Positions 1 to 11,067 of a stretch of 64,000 nt of DNA are shown one piece after another; the first letter of the stretch is position 1, and each line of letters begins with the position of its first letter. The translations under genes were made by a program, and so were the position numbers. Below the pieces are notes generated by a model. The model was not told where the DNA came from and did no database searches. It worked only from the letters and a program-made list of their open reading frames with translations. Origin of the DNA: Vibrio taketomensis (GTDB lineage: Bacteria; Pseudomonadota; Gammaproteobacteria; Enterobacterales; Vibrionaceae); contig NZ_AP019649.1 in the NCBI RefSeq assembly GCF_009938165.1, positions 558,001 to 622,000 of the forward strand, written 5' to 3'.

Positions 1-166
1 TTTCTGACTGAATGTCTCATTTATTGATTCATTAACTAAAGTTTAGCTCCAGATTAAGTAATCGGTACTACACTAAACAGGTGTATATAGCGAAGAGCGT
101 GTGCACTGCCCCCAGTCTCGCGCTCAAATGCAGTGAGTCATGTGGTATGAATTCTCCTGCACCTTT

Positions 167-192
167 GCCGCCGGAACGCTAGGCGGCTTTTT
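167..192 (+). terminator. Intrinsic terminator
   Basis: GCCGCC (167-172) pairs with GGCGGC (182-187) around a nine-base loop and is followed by five T. It probably ends a transcript entering from the left edge of the window. Confidence 0.65.
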
Positions 193-315
193 CTTGTTCA
201 ATTTCCCAATGCGAACATTTCCCGATTTATGGTGAGTATGGTAACCTCCTCGCCGCTCGAAATGCACGGTTTTACTTCGGTAACGAAATGCGCTTCGAAT
301 TCCCTATTTATATGC

Positions 316-334
316 CCACGCGAAGTGGTTTTTT
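316..334 (+). terminator. Short terminator-like hairpin
   Basis: CCAC (316-319) and GTGG (325-328) enclose GCGAA and are followed by six T. The stem is only four pairs, so this is a weak candidate. Confidence 0.35.
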
Positions 335-477
335 GCTTTTTATTGACGAAAATTATTCCGTAAGCAATAAACTTAGCGCAATATCACGTGATGTCTGCCT
401 GTGAAGGTGGCGATACGTGATGAAATCAGTACACTGAGAGTGAGCGTGTATGCATACGCTAGCTAGATGAGATAACT

Positions 478-1428
478 ATGACAGAAGCATTTAAACACAT
501 ATCTGTATTACTAAATGAATCAATCGATGGATTGGCCATCAAACCTGATGGTACATACATTGATGGTACATTTGGTCGTGGTGGCCATAGCCGCACAATC
601 TTATCGAAACTAGGTGAAAACGGTCGTCTATTTAGTATCGATCGTGATCCGCAAGCAATCGAAGAAGCGAAGAAGATTGATGATCCTCGTTTTACTATCG
701 TGCATGGCCCATTTTCAGGTATCGCAACGTACGCAGAGCGCTACGATTTAGTGGGCAAAGTAGACGGTGTGCTATTCGATTTGGGCGTGTCATCACCTCA
801 ATTGGACGATGCAGAGCGCGGCTTTAGCTTTATGAAAGATGGCCCGTTGGATATGCGTATGGACCCAACTTCAGGTATTCCAGTTTCACAATGGCTAATG
901 GAAGCTGACCTTGACGATATTACATGGGTTATTCGCGAGTTCGGTGAAGATAAGCATGCGCGTCGTATTGCGAAAGCGATTGTGGCCTACCGTGAAAATG
1001 AAGAGAACGAACCACTGACTCGCACGGGTCAATTGGCGAAATTGATTTCGGATGCGGCACCAAAGAGTTTTAAAGAGAAAAAACACCCTGCAACACGTGC
1101 ATTCCAAGCTTTCCGTATTTACATCAACAGTGAACTTGAAGAGATTGATACCGCATTGAAAGGTGCTGCAAGTATTCTTGCTCCAGAAGGTCGTTTATCT
1201 GTGATCAGCTTCCATTCACTAGAAGATCGCATGGTAAAACGCTTTATTCGTAAAGAGAGCAAAGGCCCTGAAGTGCCGCACGGTATTCCTCTGACTCAAG
1301 AGCAAATTGCAGCACTGGGTAGTGCCAATCTAAAAGCTGTGGGTAAAGCGATTAAGCCAAGCAAAGAAGAGATCGAGTATAACGCTCGTTCACGCAGTTC
1401 GGTTCTACGTATCGCAGAAAAGCTGTAA
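478..1428 (+). CDS. rsmH: 16S rRNA (cytosine(1402)-N(4))-methyltransferase RsmH
   Basis: RsmH (MraW) methylates N4 of C1402 in 16S rRNA using S-adenosylmethionine, fine-tuning the ribosomal P site. The 316-residue product has the usual length. The SAM-binding loop GTFGRGGHS is at residues 30-38, the family motif [10 protein letters not shown] at 101-110, and DMRMD at about 125-129. The ATG at 478 has only a weak GAGAT upstream but the N-terminus aligns with known RsmH. It is the first gene of the dcw cluster here, followed after six bases by ftsL. Identification is secure from family motifs and position. Confidence 0.97.
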   Translation: MTEAFKHISVLLNESIDGLAIKPDGTYIDGTFGRGGHSRTILSKLGENGRLFSIDRDPQAIEEAKKIDDPRFTIVHGPFSGIATYAERYDLVGKVDGVLFDLGVSSPQLDDAERGFSFMKDGPLDMRMDPTSGIPVSQWLMEADLDDITWVIREFGEDKHARRIAKAIVAYRENEENEPLTRTGQLAKLISDAAPKSFKEKKHPATRAFQAFRIYINSELEEIDTALKGAASILAPEGRLSVISFHSLEDRMVKRFIRKESKGPEVPHGIPLTQEQIAALGSANLKAVGKAIKPSKEEIEYNARSRSSVLRIAEKL

Positions 1429-1434
1429 GTTATT

Positions 1435-1752
1435 ATGAATAAAACCACCCCGAACCTTGCCAAAATTATAGGCTTAGATTTAATCACCGTGGGACGCGGT
1501 TCTTTAATTCTACTTGTGCTAATTTTTGCCAGTGCAATGGCGGTGGTTTTTACTACCCATCAGACTCGCTCCGCTATTACCGAAAAAGATCACGCGCTAA
1601 CGGAGCGTGAGCGTCTTGATGATGAATGGCGAAATTTATTGCTTGAAGAAACCGCTCTGGCAGAACATAGCCGTGTTCAGTCAATCGCTAAGCAAGAGTT
1701 GGATATGAAGCGTCCAGATTCAGATAAAGAAGTGGTGATTGATTTACCATGA
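1435..1752 (+). CDS. ftsL: Cell division protein FtsL
   Basis: A small bitopic divisome protein of 105 residues. After a short cytoplasmic stretch (about 1-22) there is one hydrophobic segment (about 23-41), then a periplasmic helix rich in charged residues typical of the coiled coil that binds FtsB and FtsQ. FtsL sequences diverge strongly, so the call rests on size, topology and position between rsmH and ftsI. Its stop overlaps the ftsI start by four bases (ATGA), implying translational coupling. Confidence 0.92.
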   Translation: MNKTTPNLAKIIGLDLITVGRGSLILLVLIFASAMAVVFTTHQTRSAITEKDHALTERERLDDEWRNLLLEETALAEHSRVQSIAKQELDMKRPDSDKEVVIDLP

Positions 1753-3506
1753 AACTGAGTAAAAAAAGTAAATCAGCTCCGAAACCTACCTCAAAACCTG
1801 CCAAAGAAGCCGTGGCTGTTGAACCGCCACAGCTGATTCGTTGGCGATTCTATTTAGTCCTTCTGTTTGTATTTGCCATATTTGCAGCACTCGTTGCGCG
1901 TATTGGTTATCTGCAAATCATCGAACCAGATAATTTAATCAAGCAAGGTGACATGCGCTCGATTCGCGCACAAACGCTTTATTCTGCGCGCGGAATTATC
2001 TCAGATCGCAATGGTGAACCTCTAGCCGTTAGTGTACCGGTAGAAGCGGTATGGGCCGATCCTGCAACCATCTTTAAACAAGATGAGGGGCTGGGGGATA
2101 TTGACCGTTGGCATGCGCTGGCCGATGTACTTGGCCTTGATCGTCAAGAGATGATTGCGAAAATCAAAAAGAATAAATCTCGTCGTTTTATCTATCTACA
2201 ACGCCAAGTAAGCCCGGCTATGGCGAACTATATTCGCGAACTTAAGCTTGCTGGTATCGGTTTGAAACAAGAATCTCGACGTTACTATCCAGCAGGTGAA
2301 GTGAGTGCCCATTTAGTTGGGGTGACAGGGATTGATGGCAACGGTCTAGAAGGTGTTGAGCGCACATTTAATAGTGAGCTAGCTGGGGAATCAGGTAAGC
2401 GCGTGATTCGTAAAGACCGTTATGGACGCGTGGTTGAAAATATCTCGCTGCAAGAGCGTGAGGAAGGCAAAGCGTTAGTATTGACGGTTGACCAACGTTT
2501 ACAAGCCATTGCCTATCGAGCAATTAAGCAAGCTGTGGCTGACTATCGTGCGACTTCTGGTTCTGCTGTTGTGTTGGATGTAAAAACTGGCGCCGTATTA
2601 GCGATGGTGAATGCACCGTCCTATAACCCAAATAACCGTGCTGATTTGCAATCGGCAAAAATGCGCAACCGTGTGATCACCGATGCTTTTGAGCCCGGCT
2701 CAACGGTGAAACCATTTGTCGTTCTGGCAGCGCTTCAAGACGGCGTAGCGAATAAAGATACGGTGATTGATACCGGTAACGGCATCATGCAAATCGGCGG
2801 CAGTCGCGTTCGTGATACGTCTAAAGTGGGCAAGGCTGACTTAACCACCATTTTGAAAAAATCCAGTAATATCGGTGTCGCCAAACTTGCGCTGAAGATG
2901 CCACTTGATGATTTGCTTAGCATGTATAGCGCGGTGGGTTTTGGCCAAACTTCCGGTATGAGTTTGATTGGTGAGACTGAGGGTATTTTCCCGAACCGTC
3001 GTCGTTGGTCGCAATTTGAAATTGCCACTCTCGCTTTTGGCTATGGTTTGACCATTACGCCTTTGCAGTTGGCGCATGCCTACGCCACGCTTGGTAATTA
3101 CGGTAAATATCAACCGGTACATTTGATCGAAAGTAATCAGCAAGATCTGTCTCGCCAAGTGTTTGATGAAAAATACGCACGTATGGTGCTCGCGATGCTG
3201 GAAACCGTGACGCAAAAAGGCGGTACGGCGACGAAAGCCGCGGTACCTGGTTACCGAGTAGCAGCAAAAACGGGTACTTCACGTAAAGCCATTGCTGGTG
3301 GTTATGGCGACGAATATTTTGCCTATACAGCCGGTGTCGCGCCTGCCAGTGATCCCCGCGTTGCTTTAGTCGTTGTAGTCAATGAACCGCAAGGTGATAA
3401 CTACTACGGTGGTTCGGTTGCCGGGCCCGTATTTGCAGAGATCATGAAAGGGACGCTTCAGATTCTGAATATTGCCCCTGATGAAAACAAATTTAAGCAG
3501 GAATAG
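1749..3506 (+). CDS. ftsI: Peptidoglycan transpeptidase FtsI (PBP3)
   Basis: The septal class B penicillin-binding protein that cross-links peptidoglycan at the division site, working with FtsW. The 585-residue product has a cytoplasmic tail, one membrane anchor (about residues 32-55), a pedestal domain and a transpeptidase domain. The three active-site motifs are visible: STVK with the acylated serine at 318, SSN at 372-374 and KTGT at 507-510. The N-terminal tail is rich in Lys and Pro. Start overlaps ftsL by four bases; murE follows after 15 bases. Confidence 0.97.
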   Translation: MKLSKKSKSAPKPTSKPAKEAVAVEPPQLIRWRFYLVLLFVFAIFAALVARIGYLQIIEPDNLIKQGDMRSIRAQTLYSARGIISDRNGEPLAVSVPVEAVWADPATIFKQDEGLGDIDRWHALADVLGLDRQEMIAKIKKNKSRRFIYLQRQVSPAMANYIRELKLAGIGLKQESRRYYPAGEVSAHLVGVTGIDGNGLEGVERTFNSELAGESGKRVIRKDRYGRVVENISLQEREEGKALVLTVDQRLQAIAYRAIKQAVADYRATSGSAVVLDVKTGAVLAMVNAPSYNPNNRADLQSAKMRNRVITDAFEPGSTVKPFVVLAALQDGVANKDTVIDTGNGIMQIGGSRVRDTSKVGKADLTTILKKSSNIGVAKLALKMPLDDLLSMYSAVGFGQTSGMSLIGETEGIFPNRRRWSQFEIATLAFGYGLTITPLQLAHAYATLGNYGKYQPVHLIESNQQDLSRQVFDEKYARMVLAMLETVTQKGGTATKAAVPGYRVAAKTGTSRKAIAGGYGDEYFAYTAGVAPASDPRVALVVVVNEPQGDNYYGGSVAGPVFAEIMKGTLQILNIAPDENKFKQE

Positions 3507-3521
3507 AGTGAGACCTTATTA

Positions 3522-5003
3522 ATGTCGTCAAGCCTCACAGTGAAACAACTTCTTGCGCCATGGCTCAATTTGGAATCGCCATATGCGCAAACCTCCATTA
3601 CTCAACTTGAGTTAGACAGTCGCCGTGTAGCGACTGGTGTGACTTTTGTCGCGATTAACGGCCACGCGGTCGATGGACGCAAGTTTATCTCATCGGCAAT
3701 CGCTCAAGGGGCCAATCTGGTTATTGCAGAAGCTTGTGAGCAAAAAGTTCACGGCAGTTTAGAAATGGATAGTGGTGTTGCGATTATCTATCTCGATGAT
3801 CTTGCAAACATTCTTTCATCCTTGGCGGGCAGACTGTATGCACACCACAATAACCAGTTGATCGGCGTAACAGGCACTAATGGTAAAACCACCATCACCC
3901 AACTAATCGCGCAATGGCTAGAGTTGATCGGCCAGCGAGCGGCAGTCATGGGCACGACAGGCAACGGTTTTCTTACTGATCTGCAGCCAGCAGCGAATAC
4001 CACAGGTAATGCGATAGAAGTTCAGCACACTATTGCTGATCTCGCAGCACAAGGTGCGCAATACACGGCGCTTGAGGTTTCTTCTCATGGTCTAGTGCAA
4101 GGGCGAGTTAAGGCTCTGCCTTTTGTTGCCGGCGTATTTACCAACCTCAGTCGTGATCATTTGGATTATCACGGTACGATGGAAGAGTACGCACGTGCTA
4201 AATTCTCGCTATTCGAGCAACACAACTGCCAACGAGCGATCATCAATGTGGATGATCAAGTCGGCGCTGAATGGATTGAGCGTTTAGAGTCGGCAATCGC
4301 GGTTTCTTTAAAACCACAAACTCGCACCAATGGTGTGTGGGCAAACAAGGTTGAATACTCCGAACAGGGCATCGATATCGCATTTGATGGCATGTTTGGT
4401 GCTGGTCAATTGCAGGTGTCGTTAATCGGTGAGTTTAATGCTTCCAACGTTATGTTGGCGTTGACCACGCTATTAAGCCTGGGTTTTGACAAACAATTAC
4501 TACTCGAAGTCGCACCACAATTAGTTCCAGTGTTGGGACGCATGGAGCTATTTGCTGCTAAAGGCAAAGCCAAAGTTGTGGTCGATTATGCACACACGCC
4601 AGATGCGTTAGAAAAAGCATTGCAAGCGCTACGCGTGCATTGTAATGGCAAACTATGGGCAATTTTTGGTTGCGGCGGTGATCGTGACAAAGGCAAGCGC
4701 CCAATGATGGCAGAGATAGGCGCACGCTTGGCGGATCATGTGATCATTTCAGATGACAATCCACGCAGCGAAAACCCTGCGCAAATTGTACAAGACATGC
4801 TGGCGGGGATGACTTCTGCTGATAATGCGATTGTTCAGCACGATCGCTTTAGTGCCCTAGAATACGCGTTAAATCACGCCACCGAGCAAGACATTATTTT
4901 GATGGCGGGTAAAGGTCACGAAGATTACCAAGTGCTCGCTACACAAACTATTCATTATTCTGATCGCGAGTCCGCGCAGCAACTATTGGGGTTGTCACTA
5001 TGA
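3522..5003 (+). CDS. murE: UDP-MurNAc-L-Ala-D-Glu:meso-diaminopimelate ligase MurE
   Basis: A cytoplasmic ATP-dependent Mur ligase that adds meso-diaminopimelate to UDP-MurNAc-L-Ala-D-Glu. The 493-residue protein carries the ATP-binding loop GTNGKTT at 118-124. The DNPR motif near residue 410 is the signature that selects diaminopimelate over lysine, in keeping with a Gram-negative wall. The last four bases overlap the murF start, so the two are probably translationally coupled. Confidence 0.97.
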   Translation: MSSSLTVKQLLAPWLNLESPYAQTSITQLELDSRRVATGVTFVAINGHAVDGRKFISSAIAQGANLVIAEACEQKVHGSLEMDSGVAIIYLDDLANILSSLAGRLYAHHNNQLIGVTGTNGKTTITQLIAQWLELIGQRAAVMGTTGNGFLTDLQPAANTTGNAIEVQHTIADLAAQGAQYTALEVSSHGLVQGRVKALPFVAGVFTNLSRDHLDYHGTMEEYARAKFSLFEQHNCQRAIINVDDQVGAEWIERLESAIAVSLKPQTRTNGVWANKVEYSEQGIDIAFDGMFGAGQLQVSLIGEFNASNVMLALTTLLSLGFDKQLLLEVAPQLVPVLGRMELFAAKGKAKVVVDYAHTPDALEKALQALRVHCNGKLWAIFGCGGDRDKGKRPMMAEIGARLADHVIISDDNPRSENPAQIVQDMLAGMTSADNAIVQHDRFSALEYALNHATEQDIILMAGKGHEDYQVLATQTIHYSDRESAQQLLGLSL

Positions 5004-6358
5004 TTGAATTGACTCTTAGTCAACTGACAGACGTATTGGACGCTGAGCTAGTGGGCTCTGATTGCGCGATTACACAAGTTTCGACCGATACTCGTAACAT
5101 TGAATCGGGTTCATTATTCGTTGCACTCGTTGGTGAGCGTTTTGATGCTCATGATTTCGCTGAGCAAGCGGTTGAGGCTGGTGCGTCAGCACTTTTGGTT
5201 GCTCGTCCATTAGCGGTTGCAATTCCACAATTGGTGGTTGCCGATACTAAAGTGGCGTTAGGCCAACTCGGCGCGTTTGTACACCAAATGTGCCAAACAC
5301 CAACGGTTGCTATCACTGGCAGCTGTGGCAAAACTACAGTAAAAGAGATGGTTGCCAGCATTATGATGCAAAAAGGGCAAGTGCTCTTTACGGCAGGCAA
5401 CTTCAATAATGACATCGGTGTGCCATTAACGTTGCTCCGTTCAACGCTTGATGATGATTACGCCGTGATTGAGCTAGGCGCTAACCATATTGGTGAAATT
5501 GCTTATACCTCTGCATTGGTTGAACCTGATGTTGCGTTGGTGAATAACGTGGCGGCGGCCCACCTAGAGGGTTTTGGCTCAATTGATGGGGTAAAACAAG
5601 CGAAAGGTGAAATCTACCAAGGTTTAAAAACCGGTGGTGTAGCGATTGTTAATCTCGAAAGCCACGGCGGTGAGTTTTGGCAGTCGGCGTTGGCAGATAA
5701 GCAAGTAAAAACCTTCTCCACTCAAGACACCAGTGCAGATTATTACGCCGACAATGTGAGTTTAAATACCGCTGGTGAAGCGCAGTTTACGCTTCATACT
5801 CCGCTCGGTAGCCAAAATATTCAGCTCGGAATTATTGGTAAACACAATGTGGCCAATGCGTTGGCGGCAACGGCGCTTGCGGTAGAGTTAGGCGCTGATT
5901 TAGGCATGATTGCCTCGGGTTTAGCACATTTAGCCAAAGTGAAAGGGCGGGTAGAAGTGATTGAACTCACTGAAAACCTAAAACTTATCGACGATAGTTA
6001 CAACGCAAGTGTGCCTGCGATGAAGGCGGCTGCGGATCTTTTAGCTGGATTTAGCGGCACCCGCTGGCTAATTTTGGGGAATATGGCTGAGTTAGGCAAC
6101 GAAAGCCTTGAACTTCACCGTCAAGTCGGGGAACATGCAGCCCCATTTAATTTTGAATACGTTCTGACTTATGGCGCTGATGCAAAAGCGATCAGTGAGA
6201 TTTGTCAGGGCCAACATTTTGATTCACACGACCGCATGATCGAATTTATTGTCCAGCAGTTGCCGACTCATACAGGTCCTCAGATTTTACTGGTTAAAGG
6301 TGCCAATAGCGCTGGTATGAGTAAGATCGCAACTGCCTTAAAGGAGAAGTTCTTATGA
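5000..6358 (+). CDS. murF: UDP-MurNAc-tripeptide:D-Ala-D-Ala ligase MurF
   Basis: MurF adds the D-Ala-D-Ala dipeptide and so completes the UDP-MurNAc-pentapeptide. The 452-residue product shows the Mur ligase ATP loop GSCGKTT at about 107-113 and the conserved DDSYNAS stretch late in the central domain. It overlaps murE by four bases and mraY by four bases. No D-Ala-D-Ala ligase gene lies in the window, so the dipeptide must be supplied from elsewhere in the genome. Confidence 0.97.
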   Translation: MIELTLSQLTDVLDAELVGSDCAITQVSTDTRNIESGSLFVALVGERFDAHDFAEQAVEAGASALLVARPLAVAIPQLVVADTKVALGQLGAFVHQMCQTPTVAITGSCGKTTVKEMVASIMMQKGQVLFTAGNFNNDIGVPLTLLRSTLDDDYAVIELGANHIGEIAYTSALVEPDVALVNNVAAAHLEGFGSIDGVKQAKGEIYQGLKTGGVAIVNLESHGGEFWQSALADKQVKTFSTQDTSADYYADNVSLNTAGEAQFTLHTPLGSQNIQLGIIGKHNVANALAATALAVELGADLGMIASGLAHLAKVKGRVEVIELTENLKLIDDSYNASVPAMKAAADLLAGFSGTRWLILGNMAELGNESLELHRQVGEHAAPFNFEYVLTYGADAKAISEICQGQHFDSHDRMIEFIVQQLPTHTGPQILLVKGANSAGMSKIATALKEKFL

Positions 6359-7437
6359 TGATTTGGCTTGCCGAGCTGCTACAGCCATATTTTTCATTTT
6401 TCCGTTTATTTGAATACCTATCGTTTCGTGCCATTGTCAGTGTATTAACGGCGTTAGGTCTTTCATTGTGGATGGGACCTCGTTTAATTCGTCGTTTGCA
6501 GATGCTGCAAATTGGTCAGGTGGTGCGTAACGAAGGCCCTGAATCGCATTTTAGTAAGCGTGGTACACCAACGATGGGTGGTGTGATGATTCTTGCGGCG
6601 ATCATTGTAACGGTACTGCTGTGGTCTGATTTGACTAACCCATATGTTTGGGCCGTTATTTTTGTACTAGGTGGTTATGGTGCGGTTGGTTTCGTTGACG
6701 ATTACCGTAAAGTAGTACGCAAGAACACAGATGGTCTTATTGCTCGTTGGAAATACTTCTGGCAATCGGTGATCGCGTTGATCGTCGCATTCGCATTGTA
6801 TGCACACGGTCACGATACCAGTGCGACGCAACTAGTGGTGCCTTTCTTTAAAGAAGTCATGCCGCAGCTTGGTTTGATGTACATCGTATTGACCTATTTT
6901 GTTATCGTTGGTACCAGTAATGCCGTTAACCTAACGGATGGTCTCGATGGTCTTGCCATTATGCCAACGGTATTGGTTGCAAGTGGTTTTGCCGCGATAG
7001 CGTGGGCCACCAGTAATATTCAATTTGCCAATTACCTCCACATTCCTTACGTACCATACGCATCTGAATTAGTTGTCGTGTGTACCGCCATTGTTGGTGC
7101 TGGTCTTGGCTTCCTATGGTTCAACACCTACCCAGCACAAGTATTTATGGGTGATGTTGGCTCGTTAGCGTTAGGTGGTGCACTAGGCACTATTGCCGTA
7201 CTCGTGCGTCAAGAATTTGTATTGGTGATCATGGGCGGTGTATTCGTCATGGAAACCCTGTCGGTGATTCTTCAAGTGGGCTCATACAAATTGCGCGGCC
7301 AGCGCATCTTCCGTATGGCGCCGATACACCATCACTATGAATTAAAAGGCTGGCCAGAACCTCGCGTTATTGTACGCTTCTGGATTATTTCGATCGTTTT
7401 GGTACTTGTGGGTCTTGCGACACTGAAAGTACGTTAA
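6355..7437 (+). CDS. mraY: Phospho-MurNAc-pentapeptide transferase MraY
   Basis: An integral inner-membrane enzyme that transfers phospho-MurNAc-pentapeptide to undecaprenyl phosphate, forming lipid I. The 360-residue protein is strongly hydrophobic, with about ten membrane segments. Conserved elements are VDDYRK at about 114-119, NLTDGLDGL near 190-198, MGDVGS near 264-269 and the PIHHHYE histidine cluster near 322-328. Two ATG codons are consecutive at 6355 and 6358; either can be the start. It overlaps murF by four bases. Confidence 0.97.
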   Translation: MMIWLAELLQPYFSFFRLFEYLSFRAIVSVLTALGLSLWMGPRLIRRLQMLQIGQVVRNEGPESHFSKRGTPTMGGVMILAAIIVTVLLWSDLTNPYVWAVIFVLGGYGAVGFVDDYRKVVRKNTDGLIARWKYFWQSVIALIVAFALYAHGHDTSATQLVVPFFKEVMPQLGLMYIVLTYFVIVGTSNAVNLTDGLDGLAIMPTVLVASGFAAIAWATSNIQFANYLHIPYVPYASELVVVCTAIVGAGLGFLWFNTYPAQVFMGDVGSLALGGALGTIAVLVRQEFVLVIMGGVFVMETLSVILQVGSYKLRGQRIFRMAPIHHHYELKGWPEPRVIVRFWIISIVLVLVGLATLKVR

Positions 7438-7450
7438 GGGAATAAACACC

Positions 7451-8773
7451 ATGACCATGCAACGTTGGCAAGGTATTGAAAAAGTTGTGGTAGTAGGGCT
7501 TGGCATTACCGGGCTCTCTGTTGTTAAGCATCTCAAGCGATTACCGCTGACATTGCAGGTCAAAGTGATCGACACTCGCGCGAATCCGCCGGGCGCTGAA
7601 GATTTACCTGAAGATGTTGCGTTGCACACGGGAAGTTGGCGCACCGATTGGCTATTAGAGGCTGATTTGGTGGTGACGAACCCGGGCATTGCGTTAGCAA
7701 CACCTGAAATTCAACAAGTTTTGGCGGCGAATATTCCAGTCGTTGGTGATATTGAGCTGTTTGCTTGGCAAGTGACTAAGCCTGTGATTGCGATTACCGG
7801 CTCAAACGGTAAGAGCACGGTAACGGATTTAACCGGCGTGGTGGCAAAGGCAACGGGTCTTAAGGTTGGCGTAGGTGGCAATATTGGCGTTCCTGCCTTG
7901 GACCTGCTTGAGCTGGATGCTGATTTGTATGTGTTAGAGCTCTCGAGCTTCCAATTAGAAACGACCTCCAGTTTAGAATTGATTGCAGCCGCATTCCTAA
8001 ACCTATCTGAAGACCATATGGATCGTTATCAAGGCATGGCGGACTATCGTCAGGCTAAGCTGCGTATTTTCGACCACGCACAAGCGTGTATCGTTAATGC
8101 AGACGATCAAGAAACATACCCCGAAACGACGGGTGAGTTGGTCGAGTTTTCTACCATGAAAACGGCCACTGCATGTGTGAGTGAATTCGAAGGGGTTGAG
8201 TACCTGACTTATCAAGGTGAGCGTATTTTACCTATTGAGCAGTTAAGTATTGTCGGCCGTCATAATGTTGCTAATGCTTTGGTAGTGATTGCATTGCTGT
8301 ATCAATCAGGTGTTAATGTACAAGCTGGCCTAGAGGCGATGAAATCTTACCGTGGCTTGACACATCGTTGCCAAGTTGTTGCGGATAATCATGGCGTTAA
8401 ATGGGTTAATGACTCAAAAGCGACCAATGTCGCGAGCACTTTGGCTGCATTATCTGGATTAAATCTAGAAGGTAAGCTTTATCTTCTTGTTGGTGGCGAT
8501 GGCAAAGGTGCTGATTTTAATGATTTAGTGCCTGCACTTGCTCGTCTCAATGTACAGTTATGCTGCTTTGGTGCTGATGGTGATAAATTCATGCCTTTGC
8601 ATCCAGCCGCTAAACGTTTTGACACCATGCAAGAAATCATTGAATGGGCCAAGCCACAACTGTCACAAGGTGATATGGTATTGCTCTCTCCCGCTTGCGC
8701 CAGTTTTGACCAGTTCAGCAATTTTATGGCGCGAGGTGATGCGTTTGCATCATTGGCTCAGCAATTTGCTTAG
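7451..8773 (+). CDS. murD: UDP-MurNAc-L-alanine:D-glutamate ligase MurD
   Basis: MurD adds D-glutamate to UDP-MurNAc-L-Ala in the cytoplasm. The product has 440 residues, the usual length. The N-terminal uridine-binding region contains [10 protein letters not shown], and the Mur ligase ATP loop GSNGKST lies at about 117-123; NDSKATN marks the central domain. It follows mraY after 13 bases and precedes ftsW by 41 bases. Confidence 0.97.
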   Translation: MTMQRWQGIEKVVVVGLGITGLSVVKHLKRLPLTLQVKVIDTRANPPGAEDLPEDVALHTGSWRTDWLLEADLVVTNPGIALATPEIQQVLAANIPVVGDIELFAWQVTKPVIAITGSNGKSTVTDLTGVVAKATGLKVGVGGNIGVPALDLLELDADLYVLELSSFQLETTSSLELIAAAFLNLSEDHMDRYQGMADYRQAKLRIFDHAQACIVNADDQETYPETTGELVEFSTMKTATACVSEFEGVEYLTYQGERILPIEQLSIVGRHNVANALVVIALLYQSGVNVQAGLEAMKSYRGLTHRCQVVADNHGVKWVNDSKATNVASTLAALSGLNLEGKLYLLVGGDGKGADFNDLVPALARLNVQLCCFGADGDKFMPLHPAAKRFDTMQEIIEWAKPQLSQGDMVLLSPACASFDQFSNFMARGDAFASLAQQFA

Positions 8774-8814
8774 CGGATCTTTATTCAGTAATTTTTTAGA
8801 GAACAGACATAACG

Positions 8815-10008
8815 ATGCCATTGCGAGACACTTTCGCGAATCTTAAACAGTGGTTTACCCATCCAGCACCACAAGCACTCTTTGATCGCCAATTAGTGTG
8901 GATTTCGCTTGGATTGATGTTAACTGGCTTAGTGATGGTGACATCGGCATCGTTTCCAATCAGCTATCGCCTGACGGATCAGCCATTTCATTTTATGTTT
9001 CGTCATGCGATTTTTCTTGGCGTGGCATTAATCGCAGCGATCGTCGTGTTACAAGTACCGATGAAACTGTGGATGAAGTACAGCTCGCTGTTGCTAGGCA
9101 TCGCTATTTTTATGCTTATCGTCGTGTTAATTGGCGGTAAGTCAGTAAACGGTGCATCACGTTGGATTCCGCTAGGTCCATTTAACTTGCAGCCTGCGGA
9201 GGTCGCTAAGTTATCGCTATTTATCTTCATGTCGAGCTATTTGGTTCGTAAGCAAGACGAAGTGCGTACGACCTTCTTTGGTGGTTTTGCGAAACCGATC
9301 ATGGTGTTCATCACCTTTGCGGGTTTGCTGTTGTTGCAGCCTGACCTTGGTACCATGATTGTAATGCTGGTGACGCTGTTTGCGATGCTGTTTATTGCTG
9401 GGGCGAATCTCACTCACTTTCTGGCCTTAGTTGTGGCAGGGATCGGGGTGGTCATCACCTTGATTATTGCAGAGCCGTATCGTGTTAAACGTGTGACATC
9501 GTTCCTCGACCCATGGGAGAACCCTTTTGGTGATGGTTATCAGCTGACACAATCGTTGATGGCATTTGGTCGTGGTGATTGGTTTGGACAAGGTTTAGGT
9601 AATTCGATTCAAAAACTGGCGTATCTTCCAGAAGCTCACACCGACTTTGTTTTTGCCGTGTTAGCAGAAGAGTTGGGTTTTGTCGGGGTTGTACTTGTTT
9701 TGATGCTGATATTTAGCTTGGTATTGAAAGCGATTTTTATCGGTAGAAAAGCCTTTGAACATGATGAGTTTTTTGGCGGTTATCTCGCTTTTGGTATCGG
9801 CATTTGGTTTGCATTTCAAACTCTCGTTAATGTGGGTGCCGCAGCGGGCATGGTGCCAACTAAAGGTCTAACGTTACCGCTGATCAGTTATGGTGGTTCG
9901 AGTCTGGTTATAATGTCGGTGGCTGTAGCGATTTTGCTGCGTATTGACCACGAATGTCGTCTCAAAGCAGAGCAACAAGAAAAGAATGCAGAGAATGAGC
10001 AAGAATAA
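8815..10008 (+). CDS. ftsW: Septal peptidoglycan polymerase FtsW
   Basis: A SEDS-family glycosyltransferase that polymerises lipid II at the septum in complex with FtsI. The 397-residue protein is polytopic with about ten membrane helices. SEDS features include [12 protein letters not shown] with [11 protein letters not shown] following, the large periplasmic loop region, and the C-terminal [10 protein letters not shown] motif. The C-terminal tail is rich in Glu and Lys. Its 3' end overlaps the likely murG start by 14 bases. Confidence 0.96.
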   Translation: MPLRDTFANLKQWFTHPAPQALFDRQLVWISLGLMLTGLVMVTSASFPISYRLTDQPFHFMFRHAIFLGVALIAAIVVLQVPMKLWMKYSSLLLGIAIFMLIVVLIGGKSVNGASRWIPLGPFNLQPAEVAKLSLFIFMSSYLVRKQDEVRTTFFGGFAKPIMVFITFAGLLLLQPDLGTMIVMLVTLFAMLFIAGANLTHFLALVVAGIGVVITLIIAEPYRVKRVTSFLDPWENPFGDGYQLTQSLMAFGRGDWFGQGLGNSIQKLAYLPEAHTDFVFAVLAEELGFVGVVLVLMLIFSLVLKAIFIGRKAFEHDEFFGGYLAFGIGIWFAFQTLVNVGAAAGMVPTKGLTLPLISYGGSSLVIMSVAVAILLRIDHECRLKAEQQEKNAENEQE

Positions 10009-11056
10009 ACGTTTAATGGTGATGGCTGGTGGTACTGGCGGTCACGTATTCCCGGGTTTGGCTGTAGCGAAAAAACTGCAACAGCAAGGATGGGAAATTC
10101 GCTGGTTAGGCACGGCTGACCGTATGGAAGCCGATCTGGTACCAAAACATGGTATCGAGATTGATTTTATCAAAGTGAAAGGACTGCGCGGTCAGGGCAT
10201 TGCTCGTCTGATTGGTGCGCCGTTTCAAATTATCAATGCTATTTTGCAAGCTCGTGCACATATGAAAGCATGGCAACCTGATGCCGTATTGGGTATGGGT
10301 GGTTACGTTAGTGGTCCCGGTGGTATTGCTGCTTGGTTACTGGGCATTCCTGTTGTACTGCATGAACAGAATGCGGTCGCGGGGTTGACCAACCAATGGT
10401 TGTCTAAAATTGCTAAAAAAGTGTTTCAAGCTTTTCCGGGTGCATTTCCCAATGCAGAAGTGGTGGGTAATCCAGTACGAGAAGACGTGGTAGCGATACC
10501 TGCGCCTCAAGAGCGCCTCGCTGAGCGTCAAGGCCCAGTTCGTATTTTGGTTATGGGTGGTAGCCAAGGTGCGCGCATTCTTAATCAAACCATGCCTGAA
10601 GTCATGGCCAAGTTGGGCGACGGCTACCAAATTCGTCACCAAGCAGGTAAAAATAGCCAGCAAGAAGTAGCGCAGGCTTATCAAGCGCTGCAAGTTTCTC
10701 AGGCAGAGACGACCGAATTTATTGATGATGTTGCCGAGGCCTACGCTTGGGCGGATCTACTTGTTTGCCGATCAGGCGCACTGACGGTTTCTGAAGTGTC
10801 GGCAGCAGGTGTGGGAGCGATTTTTATCCCTTTCATGCATAAAGACAGACAACAGGCTCTAAACGCTGACCATTTGGTTGAGTGTGGAGCTGCAAAAATG
10901 ATTGAGCAGCCACAGCTTACGGTTGATAAATTGGTTGAAGCTATCCAGTCGCTGGATCGTTCACAATTACAACAAATGGCGATTAACGCACGCAGTGCTG
11001 CTAAGTTAGAAGCGGATCGTGTCGTCGCAGAAGCGATTGTCGCACTAACCAAATAA
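9995..11056 (+). CDS. murG: Lipid II synthase MurG (GlcNAc transferase)
   Basis: MurG transfers GlcNAc from UDP-GlcNAc to lipid I on the cytoplasmic face, giving lipid II. I place the start at the ATG at 9995, giving 353 residues, because the protein then begins [13 protein letters not shown] as in relatives; an ATG at 9986 is the alternative and the reading frame stays open further upstream inside ftsW. The glycine-rich GGTGGH (about 12-17), [11 protein letters not shown] and GGSQGA motifs are characteristic. It overlaps ftsW by 14 bases. Confidence 0.95.
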   Translation: MSKNKRLMVMAGGTGGHVFPGLAVAKKLQQQGWEIRWLGTADRMEADLVPKHGIEIDFIKVKGLRGQGIARLIGAPFQIINAILQARAHMKAWQPDAVLGMGGYVSGPGGIAAWLLGIPVVLHEQNAVAGLTNQWLSKIAKKVFQAFPGAFPNAEVVGNPVREDVVAIPAPQERLAERQGPVRILVMGGSQGARILNQTMPEVMAKLGDGYQIRHQAGKNSQQEVAQAYQALQVSQAETTEFIDDVAEAYAWADLLVCRSGALTVSEVSAAGVGAIFIPFMHKDRQQALNADHLVECGAAKMIEQPQLTVDKLVEAIQSLDRSQLQQMAINARSAAKLEADRVVAEAIVALTK

Positions 11057-11067
11057 CGAGATACACA

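Larger units (their letters stand above)
1..477. other. Non-coding region upstream of the dcw cluster
   Basis: No convincing coding sequence or recognisable RNA gene is visible in these 477 bases. The stretch holds two terminator-like hairpins (167-192 and 316-334), so it probably contains the tail of an upstream transcript and then the promoter of the dcw cluster. A 10-bp palindrome ATCACGTGAT lies at 383-392 and its right part recurs as ACGTGATG at 415-422. A weak promoter candidate is TTGACG (343-348) and AATAAA (366-371) with a 17-base spacer. No mraZ gene is present before rsmH, although mraZ leads the cluster in Escherichia coli. Confidence 0.6.

Noticed and set aside
1..200. RNase P RNA 3' end at the left edge
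   Set aside because: A terminator is present, but I could not match any conserved RNase P RNA segment in the preceding bases.
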